From a virus: a stretch of 64,000 bases of DNA. The position numbers and the translations under genes were made by a program. The notes beneath the pieces are model-generated. The model was given only the letters and a program-made list of their open reading frames with translations, was not told the origin of the DNA and ran no database searches. The DNA lies in the IMG/VR virus record IMGVR_UViG_3300009509_000010, positions 1 to 64,000 of that record; one strand, written 5' to 3'. Shown piece after piece: positions 40,042 through 48,918 of the stretch (position 1 is the stretch's first letter; each line of letters begins with the position of its first letter).

Positions 40042-42330
40042 ATGGCCGTTAAGCGTTTTGGACCAACCCGCGGTGCGGGCGTTGTGGTTATCGAAAAAGA
40101 GGGCGAAAAAACGATCGAAGCCGGGGCCCTCGGGATGGTGGCTTATGCCGGTGTGCTCGAAAAAGGCACCCCGGGTGAGCTGATCCAAACCTTTTCCAAA
40201 ACCGAGTTTTTGAAAAAGTGCGGCGGGCGGCTAAGCGATTGGATGACCCCCGACGCGGTGATCGACTTTTTCGACAACGCCGCTGGGGCGGGGGCGGTGC
40301 ACCTTGTTCGGGTAACCGATGGCAACGAACTCCAGGCCGAGGCTACTTTATACGCTCGGTATGAATCCCTTTTGACCCCAATGGGGACAATCAAAGCCAA
40401 AAACGGCGGCCGGTGGGGCGGCAAAAAGCTCTATTACACCGGGGACGTCGCGATCGCGGACGATATCGAAAATATTACACTCGACACCGGTGTTTCAACG
40501 TTTACGACGGATCAATGGGCCGGCGGTTACCTCGAGCTCGAAGACGTGCCAAACGTCCAATTCCCTATCGTCGGAAACGATAACACCGGGGTGATAACGT
40601 TGGCCTCGGATCAAACGATGAAAGACCAATACGACGCCCTCAGTGGCAGCTCGTTGCGGTATTATTTGGTTCTCGAAAACGATGGCAAGGAGGTCACCTA
40701 CAAAATCGGTGATGGTGAGGACGACCCCACGGGCGAGTTTTCCCTCGAAGTTTTCGTTGACGGGTTGACCGTAAAAAAGTGGGCAAACCTCAACACAAAT
40801 CCGACCTCGGGCAAGTATTGGGTCGACGTGATCAACGAGGATACGGGCAACGACGAGGTCGAGGTCGAGGACCTTTGGACGGGTGCTCACACCGCCGCGG
40901 TACGTCCCGCCAATCACTACGGGGTGATCGACACTGGATTGACCGATACGGTTTTGACGGCGGTGATCCATGACTTTCGGGTGACGCTGAGCCCAACCGG
41001 GGCGGATCCAACGTTTGCGCTCGGGACCACCACCGACGAAATGGAGCCGCAAAAAATTACGTTGACCATGACGGGTGCGGCGGCGTTTGACGCGGTGTCT
41101 GACAAGTTTGGGGCCCTTGGGTCTGGGGCGACTGACGCCCTATTTACTCCGAACAACAAATGGACGCCGCCTTTTACGGTGACCGAGGGTGGCACAGCAT
41201 TGGCGGCGGCCGATGTCATGGTGATCAACTACAAGCCGTTTCAACCTGACGCGTTGATCGGCGGGCTGGTATACCCGGACAAAGACAACGCCAAGAACGT
41301 CAATTATCGGATTGTTGACAACGATCACAAAACGATCACGGCGTCCGATGGTTCCGATATGCTCACCGACGGGGCCGACGGGGACACGTTTATGGTTTCG
41401 GCTCCAATGCCGTTGGCCGGTGGCCGAGACGGTAACGCCGATTTGATTGATGCTGATTACACGCAACAGGCGTATGACGTTGACGCAAGCCCGTTCAATC
41501 AACTTTTCGGCAAAAATTACGGCTTGATCAAAATGGCAACGCCAGGGATCACGTCAACGGCCGTTCAAAAAGCGGGCGTTGCCTACGCCGCGGCTCGAAA
41601 CTACCAATACCGCTACGAGATCCCGTCAAACTACACCACCGAGGTTTCGGCGATCGACTATATCAACGACACAATCGGGCGGTCCGATTATTCGGTGGGT
41701 GCGTTTCCGAGCTACGGTTACGAGTCCGATCCAAACTCGACCGAAAACAAACTCATGTTGGTGACCATGACCGGGGCGATCCATGGCCGTGAAGCAAGGA
41801 TCGCGGTGGATTATGACGGTTACCACAAGGCCGCGGCCGGAGTAGACGCGAAGCTGCCACAAATTCTCAAAATCACCACGGGCGAAAAGGCTTTGAATGA
41901 GGAGATCCTAAACCCGGCCGGATTGCAGGTGATCAAAAAGGTCAAGGGCAACTTTGTGATCTGGGGCGATCGTACCCTCTACACGGATCCGACGTGGAAG
42001 TGGAAGCACCAACGTGAGTTGATGTCGTACTATGAAAACGTTCTCAGGGAATCGTTTGATTGGATTATATTTATGATCAACGATCCGATCACAGAAAACC
42101 TGGCCAAGGTAGCGTTGCGGTCGTTTTTCCAACCGGAATACGCAAAGCGGGCGTTGCGAGGACCGACCTTTGAGGACGCTTGCGTGATCAAAATCGATGG
42201 GGAGAATAACACCAACGCCACCCGGGCGGCTGGGGATATGTTCGCCGATTTGACTTTGCGCTTGGCCGACACGGTGGAGCGTTTCATCTTGCGAATGGGC
42301 AAGGCCGGTATTTTTGACGGTGCGGCCTAG
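40042..42330 (+). CDS. Contractile tail sheath protein
   Basis: The 762-residue protein has the N-terminal sheath signature (GPTRGAGVVVIEKEGEK, then GVLEKGTPGELIQTFSKTEF) and the conserved C-terminal core (VIKKVKGNFVIWGDRTLYT, QRELMSYYENVLRESFDWII, FTFEDACVIK-like EDACVIKIDGENNT and ADLTLRLADTVERFILRM). The core ATP-like contraction fold lies at both ends. A large middle region (about 120-450) is beta-rich and probably surface-exposed. Its presence defines the phage as contractile-tailed. Confidence 0.93.
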   Translation: MAVKRFGPTRGAGVVVIEKEGEKTIEAGALGMVAYAGVLEKGTPGELIQTFSKTEFLKKCGGRLSDWMTPDAVIDFFDNAAGAGAVHLVRVTDGNELQAEATLYARYESLLTPMGTIKAKNGGRWGGKKLYYTGDVAIADDIENITLDTGVSTFTTDQWAGGYLELEDVPNVQFPIVGNDNTGVITLASDQTMKDQYDALSGSSLRYYLVLENDGKEVTYKIGDGEDDPTGEFSLEVFVDGLTVKKWANLNTNPTSGKYWVDVINEDTGNDEVEVEDLWTGAHTAAVRPANHYGVIDTGLTDTVLTAVIHDFRVTLSPTGADPTFALGTTTDEMEPQKITLTMTGAAAFDAVSDKFGALGSGATDALFTPNNKWTPPFTVTEGGTALAAADVMVINYKPFQPDALIGGLVYPDKDNAKNVNYRIVDNDHKTITASDGSDMLTDGADGDTFMVSAPMPLAGGRDGNADLIDADYTQQAYDVDASPFNQLFGKNYGLIKMATPGITSTAVQKAGVAYAAARNYQYRYEIPSNYTTEVSAIDYINDTIGRSDYSVGAFPSYGYESDPNSTENKLMLVTMTGAIHGREARIAVDYDGYHKAAAGVDAKLPQILKITTGEKALNEEILNPAGLQVIKKVKGNFVIWGDRTLYTDPTWKWKHQRELMSYYENVLRESFDWIIFMINDPITENLAKVALRSFFQPEYAKRALRGPTFEDACVIKIDGENNTNATRAAGDMFADLTLRLADTVERFILRMGKAGIFDGAA

Positions 42331-42372
42331 TGCCGGTGGTTTTGCGTAACCTGACAACTCGAGGAGTTTGAC

Positions 42373-42594
42373 ATGTCGGTAACACTCAAAAAATTGATTG
42401 GTGAGGCCGGGGCCGGGATCGACGATAGTATGGGTTTCCACAACTTATACGACGTTTTGAAGGCCCTAGTGCAAACCCAAAACGACCTCGTAACGCAGTT
42501 CAACCAATTGCGTATTGATTATAACGCGGAAACGGCGGCGGATCATACTGACACCACCGCAACCGCGGTTACGGCCGGGGTAACAGTGGAGTAA
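42373..42594 (+). CDS. Small helical tail-region protein
   Basis: The 73-residue protein has a helical centre (FHNLYDVLKALVQTQNDLV and TQFNQLRIDYNAE) and a threonine- and valine-rich tail. Good GAGGAG ribosome site precedes ATG 42373. It lies between sheath and tube genes. Proteins of this kind are common in myophage tail modules but lack assigned roles; it may aid tube or sheath assembly. Confidence 0.55.
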   Translation: MSVTLKKLIGEAGAGIDDSMGFHNLYDVLKALVQTQNDLVTQFNQLRIDYNAETAADHTDTTATAVTAGVTVE

Positions 42595-42642
42595 ATCGGG
42601 CCAAGGCCCTAGATAAGGGAACCTTTCCGAGGAGGCGAAAGT

Positions 42643-43086
42643 ATGAAAGGCGCAATTCAACCGGGACACGTTGGCCAAAACCGATACCTTTTGCAGGTCG
42701 TAGGGGGACCGGATCCATTGACGTTTACCGAGGTCTCTGGCCTCGAGTCTGAAACCACGGTGGTGGAGCTCCCAGATCGGACCCAAGCCAGTGGCGGCGA
42801 AGAAATGGTAGGCGAGATCACGGCAATGCACCCGTTGCACCACAAAACCGAGCGAGCCTATCTCGAGGCGTGGCTCGTGGCGGGCCGTGACCCAGTGCAA
42901 CCGGGGTACAAGCGGGCGGCCACCATGACGTGGATCAATATTCACGGCGAGGTGGCCGGGGTGTGGGATATTCGCGGCATTTTTTGCAGCAAGCGCACCC
43001 TTCCCGACGCCGAAATGGGCAACGATGGCGAAATGGCTCAAATCGAGTGGACGTTCAAACACGATAGTTGCGTTCCGATTCCGTAG
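42643..43086 (+). CDS. Tail tube protein (T4 gp19-like)
   Basis: The 147-residue protein forms the inner tube through which DNA passes. It has the gp19-like phrase DPLTFTEVSGLESETTVVEL, a P-G-x-x-K/R segment and a closing IEWTFKHDSC strand. Position after the sheath and size are standard. A strong GAGGAGG ribosome site fits its high copy number. Confidence 0.88.
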   Translation: MKGAIQPGHVGQNRYLLQVVGGPDPLTFTEVSGLESETTVVELPDRTQASGGEEMVGEITAMHPLHHKTERAYLEAWLVAGRDPVQPGYKRAATMTWINIHGEVAGVWDIRGIFCSKRTLPDAEMGNDGEMAQIEWTFKHDSCVPIP

Positions 43087-43143
43087 CGAACAAAACCCAG
43101 CGGGTGGGCATCACAAGGCCGATCGGCCGATTGGAGGTGACCC

Positions 43144-43953
43144 GTGCCAACGACTAAAATCGAGCTCAAAGAACTAGGGCCAAAACTGCCCCTAGGTATT
43201 CCTGGCCCAGATGGCCAACTCCAACGTGATATCGTGTGCAAGCCGTGGCGCGGTTTGGAGGAGCGGGCGGTCGGTCAATTGCGTGGTGAAGCCCGCGAGG
43301 ATGGCAACTTCACAACGAGGCTTTTGGCCTACATGTATGACCGCATGGGCCACCACGATTTCACACAAATGAGCATGCCCGAAAAAGAGGTGGTGATCTC
43401 CCAAATGTTTTTTGGGGATGCGCTTTACGCTTATTTTTGGCTCCGCACCCAATGCGTTGGTTACGACCTCAACATGGACGTGACTTGTCCACATTGTTCG
43501 TTTGAATATAAATACAAAGCTGACCTCGAAACGTTGGAGGTCCGATCGGCGGAGGACCTCGAGGCTGTGGTTTGGCAATACGACCTCAAACACCCGTTTG
43601 AAATACGGGGCAAAACGGCCGAGTCTTTCGAGATATCACCAAGCCGTTGGTCAACAATTCACCGAGCCACAAAACAGGCGATCGACACTGGCATTGTAAA
43701 CCCTAACGCGACCAAAATGGATGTTATGCGATCGTGTGTGACCGGTGTGGTTGGTGTCGGTCCGTTGGTTTTGACCGAAATGGAACTCGACTATATGACC
43801 AAGATCGATATTGAAACCCTATCATCTAGGATCGACGAGCTCGAGATCGGTCCGAATATGTTGGTGCACCAAAAATGCACAAGGTGCCGGCGGGGGTTCA
43901 AGGTTTCGCTAGACTGGGATTATTCAAGTTTTTTCGAAGTTTCTTCCCGGTAG
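43144..43953 (+). CDS. Tail assembly chaperone, short form (zinc-ribbon type)
   Basis: The 269-residue protein starts at GTG 43144 behind TTGGAGG. It has two C-x2-C pairs, CPHCSFEY (about 120) and CTRCRRGF (about 248), which would form one zinc ribbon, as in T4-type baseplate assembly proteins. It lies between tube and tape measure, the normal place of lambda G/GT-type chaperones. A T TTT TTC slippery heptamer lies six codons before its stop and would fuse it to the next frame. The combination of zinc ribbon and frameshift is a little unusual. Confidence 0.7.
   Translation: MPTTKIELKELGPKLPLGIPGPDGQLQRDIVCKPWRGLEERAVGQLRGEAREDGNFTTRLLAYMYDRMGHHDFTQMSMPEKEVVISQMFFGDALYAYFWLRTQCVGYDLNMDVTCPHCSFEYKYKADLETLEVRSAEDLEAVVWQYDLKHPFEIRGKTAESFEISPSRWSTIHRATKQAIDTGIVNPNATKMDVMRSCVTGVVGVGPLVLTEMELDYMTKIDIETLSSRIDELEIGPNMLVHQKCTRCRRGFKVSLDWDYSSFFEVSSR
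43929..43935 (+). other. Programmed -1 frameshift site T TTT TTC
   Basis: In the frame of the 43144 gene the codons read AGT TTT TTC GAA, giving the canonical X XXY YYZ heptamer T TTT TTC at 43929-43935. After a one-base backward slip, reading continues as CGA AGT TTC TTC and enters the open frame that ends just at the tape measure start. The site is between tube and tape measure, exactly where such shifts occur in many phages. No strong stem-loop is obvious downstream. Confidence 0.75.
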
Positions 43954-44132
43954 CCAAACCAAAGGAGTTTCTCGAGGAGGTGTTTGCGCTAACCTACTGC
44001 ATACCGGGGATCACATGGGGGGCTTGTCTCGACATGACGCGGGCCGAGCGGGGTATTTTGTTGGAACGGCTGGTCGAGCAGAAACGACGCGAGGCCGACA
44101 GCATAAAGCGGGCCTCGGGAGGTAAACGGTAG
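43935..44132 (+). CDS. Frameshift-encoded C-terminal extension of the tail assembly chaperone
   Basis: After the -1 slip, 65 residues are read (RSFFPVAKPKEFLEEVFALT and on), ending at the TAG of 44130-44132. The fused product would have 329 residues against 269 for the short form. The extension is helical (DMTRAERGILLERLVEQKRR) and typical of the T part of GT proteins, which bind the tape measure. A separate start (ATG 43875) exists but has no ribosome site, so frameshift expression is preferred. Confidence 0.7.
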   Translation, partial: RSFFPVAKPKEFLEEVFALTYCIPGITWGACLDMTRAERGILLERLVEQKRREADSIKRASGGKR

Positions 44133-47100
44133 TGGCGTTTGAGCGTATCGGCCTTGGTGGGATCCTTCGGTTTGATGACAAACAGGCCTTGGCTGGTATG
44201 CAGCGGGCCACGGCCGGTTTTGCCAAGCTTCAGTCTGGCGTGGGCAAGCTCGGGGCCGGTTTTTCGATGATCGGGGATAGCATGCGTAACGCTGGGCTTG
44301 CCATGCTGCCGATCACGGCGGGGCTCGGTTTTGGTGCCAAAAAGGCGGCCGACTTTGAAAAGCAAATGTCAGCCGTTGGAGCGATCACTCGCAGCTCGGC
44401 CGACGAGCTCGCGGCCCTTTCGAATGAAGCAAAACGCCAAGGTGTGGTTTCAGTTTTTTCGGCCCAACAATCGGCGGAGGCAATGGAATTTATGGGCCGA
44501 GCCGGGTTCAACACCAAGGAGATCATTGATGGCCTTGGCGGTGTCATGGCCGCGGCGGCGGCCGATGGGATCTCTTTGGCCACGTCGAGCGATATTGTTG
44601 CCCGGGTGGTCAAAGGGATGGGCCTCGAAGTCAAGGAGGCCTCTCATGTGGCCGACGTGTTGGCTTTGACCAGCGCCAAAACCAACACCAATATTACGGC
44701 GCTCGGTGAGGCGTTTACTTACGGGGCACCACAAGCCAAAGCCCTTGGCATATCACTCGAGGAAACCACCGCGGCATTTGGTTTGATGGCCGACGCCGGT
44801 TTGAGGGGTTCACTTGGTGGCACAAGCTTTATGAATATGCTTGTGAAGCTTAGCAAGCCGAGCACCAAGGCCACCGCAATGATCAACAACATGGGAATTA
44901 AACTAGAGGACGCCCATGGACGGTTGAAACCACTTCCCGAGATAATCGGGATGTTTAAAAAGGAGCTCGATAAGGTCCAAAGCACTACCAAAAAAGCGGC
45001 TATGATGGCCGAGATTTTCGGCTTGCGTGGTGCTAAAGCCTATTCGGCCCTTTCGCTTGCGGGCCGCGAGAAAATGGCACAGCTCACCGAGGACTTGGAG
45101 GCCTCGAGCTTTGGTTTGGGTGCGGCTCAGGAAATGGCCAACCAACGGCTAGATAACTTCCTTGGGGCGTTGACTTTGTTTGGGAGCTCGTTGGAGGCCG
45201 TGGCAATCGAATTTTTTGGCCCGTTTTTGAACGTGTTCAAAGAAACTACCCAAGACATGACCGCGGCCCTAAACTCCGTCCTGTTTGCGGTCCAAGGCCT
45301 AAAGCAAATCCGGGAGCAGGCGGCCCTTTCGGCGGTCAAGGCAGCCAAGCGGGAATCCACCGCAATCGTTGAGCAACAAAAAGTCCTTGCGGGTCTACAG
45401 CGGCGGGAACAGGCCACCGCCAAAGCTGGGATTGCGGCGATACAAACGCGGATCATTGGCGAGGAAAAGTTGACCCGTGAGCAACAACGAGCTCGGTCCC
45501 GTAGCTTTGCCGAATTCGTCAAAGGCAACTTGGCCCGTGAAAAGTTGACCAAAGCCCAGCGCAAATCGGAATTGAAGGCAATTGACGCGTTTATCCAAGC
45601 AAACGAGCAGGGCAACTTGACGGCGGCCCAACGGGTCCAGATGGAAAAACGTTACCTGCAAACGCTGGTCACGCTTGGAGCTAAGGGCAAAAAACTTGGG
45701 CAAGCCGAGGCGGCCCGCCGAGCTGCAAACCTGGAAAACTTGATCAACCAACGCGCCGAGGCGGCCAAATTTGAGGCCGCGGCCGAGGCCGTGATTGTTC
45801 GCCAGGAAAAATTGACCGAGATCGAGGAAAAGCATGGGCGCACAGCTCGGTTAATCGCCGAGGGTGTGCTCGAGGCGATCGACCAAATCAAGTCCGGATT
45901 TCAAACCGCGGTCCAAATGGTTCGGGATTTTGGAACCCGTTTCGGCGAGGCCGTCGGTAGTGACCGAATGAAGGAGTTTGCCCGAATCGCAACGATTGGC
46001 GTTGTGGTAGCGGGAGCTCTGGCCCCAGTGTTTTTGGGATTGAGCGCAATCGGGTTTGTGATCAAGTCCGTTTTTCTACCTCAGATCATGGGGGTCTATA
46101 AGATCTTGGCGGCGTTCAAGCCGGTTGTTTCGGGGCTGCTCGGGGTTGTTCGGGGTTTGATGGCCGCCGCGTTTTGGCCTTTGGCCGTGGCGATTGGAGT
46201 TGTGGGCGGTGCGTTTTTGCTTCTGAGAAAACAGGGCGAAAGTGTATCGGACACGTTTTGGCGGTTAGTGGGCGTGGTCGAGGACTTCATTGACCCGTTT
46301 ATTTCGTGGCGCCGAGAGGGCGAAACAACCTTTGAAGCAATCAAACGGGGTATTTTGGAGCTTCCCAAGGCCTTGATGTTTTGGCGCCAAGAGGGCGAAA
46401 CCACTTTTGGAGCCATTGGCCGCGGCGTGCAATCCGTGATCGATACACTGATTTTTTGGCGACAGGAGGGCGAGAGCACCCTTGACGCTTTGAGCCGAGG
46501 CCTTTGGGGTGTGGTTGACACTCTGATTTTTTGGCGCCAAGAGGGCGAGAGCACGATCGGAGCCTTGACGCGTGGTTTTGGTTTGCTGGTTGAGGGTGCC
46601 AGGCAACTTTGGGCCGGTGGTATCAAACCGTTCTTGATCGACGCGTGGGCCGGTGTGGTGTCGGTGGTCCAAACGGTGGGCAACGTTCTTATGGGGGTTT
46701 GGGATCAAGTTCAAATTGCTTGGTCTGAGTTTGGGGTGACCGAAAAGATCAAAGCCAATTTCATGTTGTTGGTAGACATTGCCAAAACCGTGGCCAACGC
46801 GGTTGGAGGTGTGGTCACTACAGTTTTGGAAACTGTCAAAACCGTGGTGTGGCCGTTCGTTTCTGGGTTCGTTTCTGGGTTCGTTTCGGCGTTATCCCCA
46901 ATAGTAACAACTTGGTTTTCGATTTGGGATTCGGTCGTGCAAGTTTTTGCGGCGGTGTGGGGGACAATCAAAAGCATTTTGCAGGTTTTTTCTGACACTT
47001 GGACCGAGCTCGTTGACCTGTTTATTGACGATTCGGATCGGAGCTCCACCAAATGGTCCGAGCTTGGTCAAACGATTGGACAGGTGGCGGCGTGGCTTGT

Positions 47101-48139
47101 GGACACGTTTGGCGGGTTGTTGAATACCGTGGTGGGTGTGGTCAAAGAGGTGTTGATCGGGGTGACCGTTTTGATTCGGGGTTTGGTTGGCTTGTTTGGT
47201 TTCTTTGCCAAAGTGGCCGGGCCGACGTTGTTGTTGCCATTCAAGGCCCTTTGGGACGGTGCCAAAGGGGTCGCAAGCGGGATTGTTGACCTATTCAAAG
47301 GCGATTTTTCGCAAGGCATTAAAAAGATCTTCGTGGCGTTGGTTGACGTGATCTTGCTTCCGTTCCGAATGATAATGAAAGCGATCGTTCAGTTGACCAA
47401 GGCCGCGCCGGGGCTGATGTCAAAATTCGTTTCACCAGAAACGGCGGCCAAGCTCGATCGGTTTGCCAAATTTGGGTTTGCAGGCCCACCGAAAAAGACG
47501 AAGCAAACAGTGGATACGGTGGTACAAGGGGCCGAGGACGCTTCGAAGGTTATCAGTCTGGAGGACGAACGGCGGCGGCGAGATCGGGATAAAGACGTTG
47601 CGAAAACTTTGGCCATGCCAGAGCTCAAAATCCCTGGAATGCCGGCGGTGCCCAAGCCCGAGGGGCGAGTTATCAAAATGCCGGGTGTGACTGTGGCACC
47701 ACAACAACCGGTTGAGGCGGTCGAAAAGACCAACCGTGAGCAACAGATTTTTAAAATGTTGAACAGAGCCGGTGTTATTAGCTCAAGGCAAACCGCTTCG
47801 CGGGTATCCGATCTGCTTTCTGAAACCAACAAGGAATTGACCAAGGAAAATGTTTTAGCGGCTAGAAAAGCCCTAGACACGGTGGCCGAGCGACGCCGCA
47901 AGGAGGCCAAGGATCGAGAAAAGGCGGCTGAAAAAGAGCTCCAAGCAAACGTCAAGGTCGAGGATAAACGCAAGCTCGATATCACCAACAAAATGTGCGT
48001 TGACGGCGAGGCGGCGAGCGTTGCCACCGCGAGGCACAAGCGAAACGTTTTCGAGCGCAACGGGGCGACCCACGAGCCATACCTGCAAAAAATGTCAACC
48101 GAGACCGGTGTTAGGATGGCGGGTAACTCGAGGAGCTGA
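44132..48139 (+). CDS. Tape measure protein
   Basis: The 1335-residue protein, starting at GTG 44132 within the previous TAG, sets tail length. Family knowledge of roughly 0.15 nm per residue suggests a tail near 200 nm. The N-terminal third has the PhiMhp-type tape measure signature (FEKQMSAVGAITRSSADELA, AAADGISLATSSDI, GLRGSLGGTSFMNML). Two long coiled coils follow (about 390-580). Hydrophobic stretches at about 610-700 and 880-1130 could insert in the membrane. Near-perfect 25-residue repeats lie at about 723-822, and a 12-base triple repeat encodes FVSGFVSGFVSA (46856-46891). The C-terminus has a charged helix and an MCVDGEAASVATARH segment. Confidence 0.9.
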   Translation: MAFERIGLGGILRFDDKQALAGMQRATAGFAKLQSGVGKLGAGFSMIGDSMRNAGLAMLPITAGLGFGAKKAADFEKQMSAVGAITRSSADELAALSNEAKRQGVVSVFSAQQSAEAMEFMGRAGFNTKEIIDGLGGVMAAAAADGISLATSSDIVARVVKGMGLEVKEASHVADVLALTSAKTNTNITALGEAFTYGAPQAKALGISLEETTAAFGLMADAGLRGSLGGTSFMNMLVKLSKPSTKATAMINNMGIKLEDAHGRLKPLPEIIGMFKKELDKVQSTTKKAAMMAEIFGLRGAKAYSALSLAGREKMAQLTEDLEASSFGLGAAQEMANQRLDNFLGALTLFGSSLEAVAIEFFGPFLNVFKETTQDMTAALNSVLFAVQGLKQIREQAALSAVKAAKRESTAIVEQQKVLAGLQRREQATAKAGIAAIQTRIIGEEKLTREQQRARSRSFAEFVKGNLAREKLTKAQRKSELKAIDAFIQANEQGNLTAAQRVQMEKRYLQTLVTLGAKGKKLGQAEAARRAANLENLINQRAEAAKFEAAAEAVIVRQEKLTEIEEKHGRTARLIAEGVLEAIDQIKSGFQTAVQMVRDFGTRFGEAVGSDRMKEFARIATIGVVVAGALAPVFLGLSAIGFVIKSVFLPQIMGVYKILAAFKPVVSGLLGVVRGLMAAAFWPLAVAIGVVGGAFLLLRKQGESVSDTFWRLVGVVEDFIDPFISWRREGETTFEAIKRGILELPKALMFWRQEGETTFGAIGRGVQSVIDTLIFWRQEGESTLDALSRGLWGVVDTLIFWRQEGESTIGALTRGFGLLVEGARQLWAGGIKPFLIDAWAGVVSVVQTVGNVLMGVWDQVQIAWSEFGVTEKIKANFMLLVDIAKTVANAVGGVVTTVLETVKTVVWPFVSGFVSGFVSALSPIVTTWFSIWDSVVQVFAAVWGTIKSILQVFSDTWTELVDLFIDDSDRSSTKWSELGQTIGQVAAWLVDTFGGLLNTVVGVVKEVLIGVTVLIRGLVGLFGFFAKVAGPTLLLPFKALWDGAKGVASGIVDLFKGDFSQGIKKIFVALVDVILLPFRMIMKAIVQLTKAAPGLMSKFVSPETAAKLDRFAKFGFAGPPKKTKQTVDTVVQGAEDASKVISLEDERRRRDRDKDVAKTLAMPELKIPGMPAVPKPEGRVIKMPGVTVAPQQPVEAVEKTNREQQIFKMLNRAGVISSRQTASRVSDLLSETNKELTKENVLAARKALDTVAERRRKEAKDREKAAEKELQANVKVEDKRKLDITNKMCVDGEAASVATARHKRNVFERNGATHEPYLQKMSTETGVRMAGNSRS
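46298..46597 (+). repeat. Four 75-bp (25-residue) tandem repeats in the tape measure gene
   Basis: Tryptophans of the core W-R-[RQ]-E-G-E-[ST]-T fall at residues 726, 751, 776 and 801, exactly 25 apart. Units read like FWRQEGETTFGAIGRGVQSV plus IDTLI. A degenerate earlier copy (LRKQGESVSDTF) lies 28 residues before the first. The repeats alternate a polar EGE turn with an amphipathic helix and would change tail length in steps if copy number varied. Confidence 0.8.
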
Positions 48140-48141
48140 CC

Positions 48142-48918
48142 ATGGGTTTTTTCAAACCATCGATCTACGATTACCTACGCGTTTGGAACCTAATCAATTA
48201 CGACACCAACGAGACGATCACCGGTCAATTTCACGCTGAGGAGCTGACCCAAAACGTTGGCTCGGCCTACTCGGAAAAATTCGCGCTAAACCGCGAACAC
48301 CCGGTTGTACAATTTTTGCATGGTGAGGTTGAAACGGTTTCGTTTCGGGGGCGGTTTCACGCAACCACTTTCGTCGAGGACGTGGTCGAGATACTTGAAA
48401 AGCTCAAATCGTGGGCCCGCCGGGATGACACCTTGGAGCGGCCCCCGGTTCTAGGTTTTTGGGCGGGGGATAGCCTATCGGCCTATTTGGTTGAGTGCAC
48501 CATGGGCCTTTCGAATATTGCCTATGATCGGCCGACGTTCCAAGGTGGTTTGCGTCACGTGACGTTTACCGTTGGCCTGCGTGAATATAAAAGTTTCCGG
48601 ATCGACGAAACCGCGATTGGAAACACTCGATACCACCGAGCTCGCGAGTTTGACTATTACGAGAGTTTGGCTCGCCTCGAATACGGTGATCCGATGGTGG
48701 GGGACGTGATCCGCAAGCTCCACCCCACCAAGCCAAATATCCAGGTGGGGGACGTGATCGAGCTTCCCACCGCTAGCAAGTTGCGCAAAACCAAAACCGA
48801 ACCGACCTCGATCCCGTTTGAAACGGGGTTTGGTCGAAAAGACACCCCACAACGGGCCTTGCGTTTGCACATGTTTGAGCAACGCAACCGGACCAAGGTG
48901 TCCTTTGTGGTAAAGTGA
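48142..48918 (+). CDS. LysM-containing baseplate or tail protein
   Basis: The 258-residue protein starts three bases after the tape measure stop. The main domain (GVLFL-like WNLINYDTNETITGQFHAEE, VVQFLHGEVETVSFRGRFHA) matches the proteins following tape measures in contractile tails. Residues 170-215 form a LysM-like module (YYESLARLEYGDPMVGDVIR and NIQVGDVIELP), which often binds peptidoglycan or stabilises the hub. It likely links tape measure and hub. It overlaps the next start by GTGATG. Confidence 0.8.
   Translation: MGFFKPSIYDYLRVWNLINYDTNETITGQFHAEELTQNVGSAYSEKFALNREHPVVQFLHGEVETVSFRGRFHATTFVEDVVEILEKLKSWARRDDTLERPPVLGFWAGDSLSAYLVECTMGLSNIAYDRPTFQGGLRHVTFTVGLREYKSFRIDETAIGNTRYHRAREFDYYESLARLEYGDPMVGDVIRKLHPTKPNIQVGDVIELPTASKLRKTKTEPTSIPFETGFGRKDTPQRALRLHMFEQRNRTKVSFVVK

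Noticed and set aside
43117-43128. 12-bp palindrome GGCCGATCGGCC before the chaperone gene
   Set aside because: It is a perfect palindrome but made of words that are common in this genome, and no partner sites are nearby.
43858-43880. Alternative slippery run CAAAAAT in the chaperone gene
   Set aside because: In the reading frame it is CAC CAA AAA TGC and does not give X XXY YYZ; T TTT TTC at 43929 fits perfectly.
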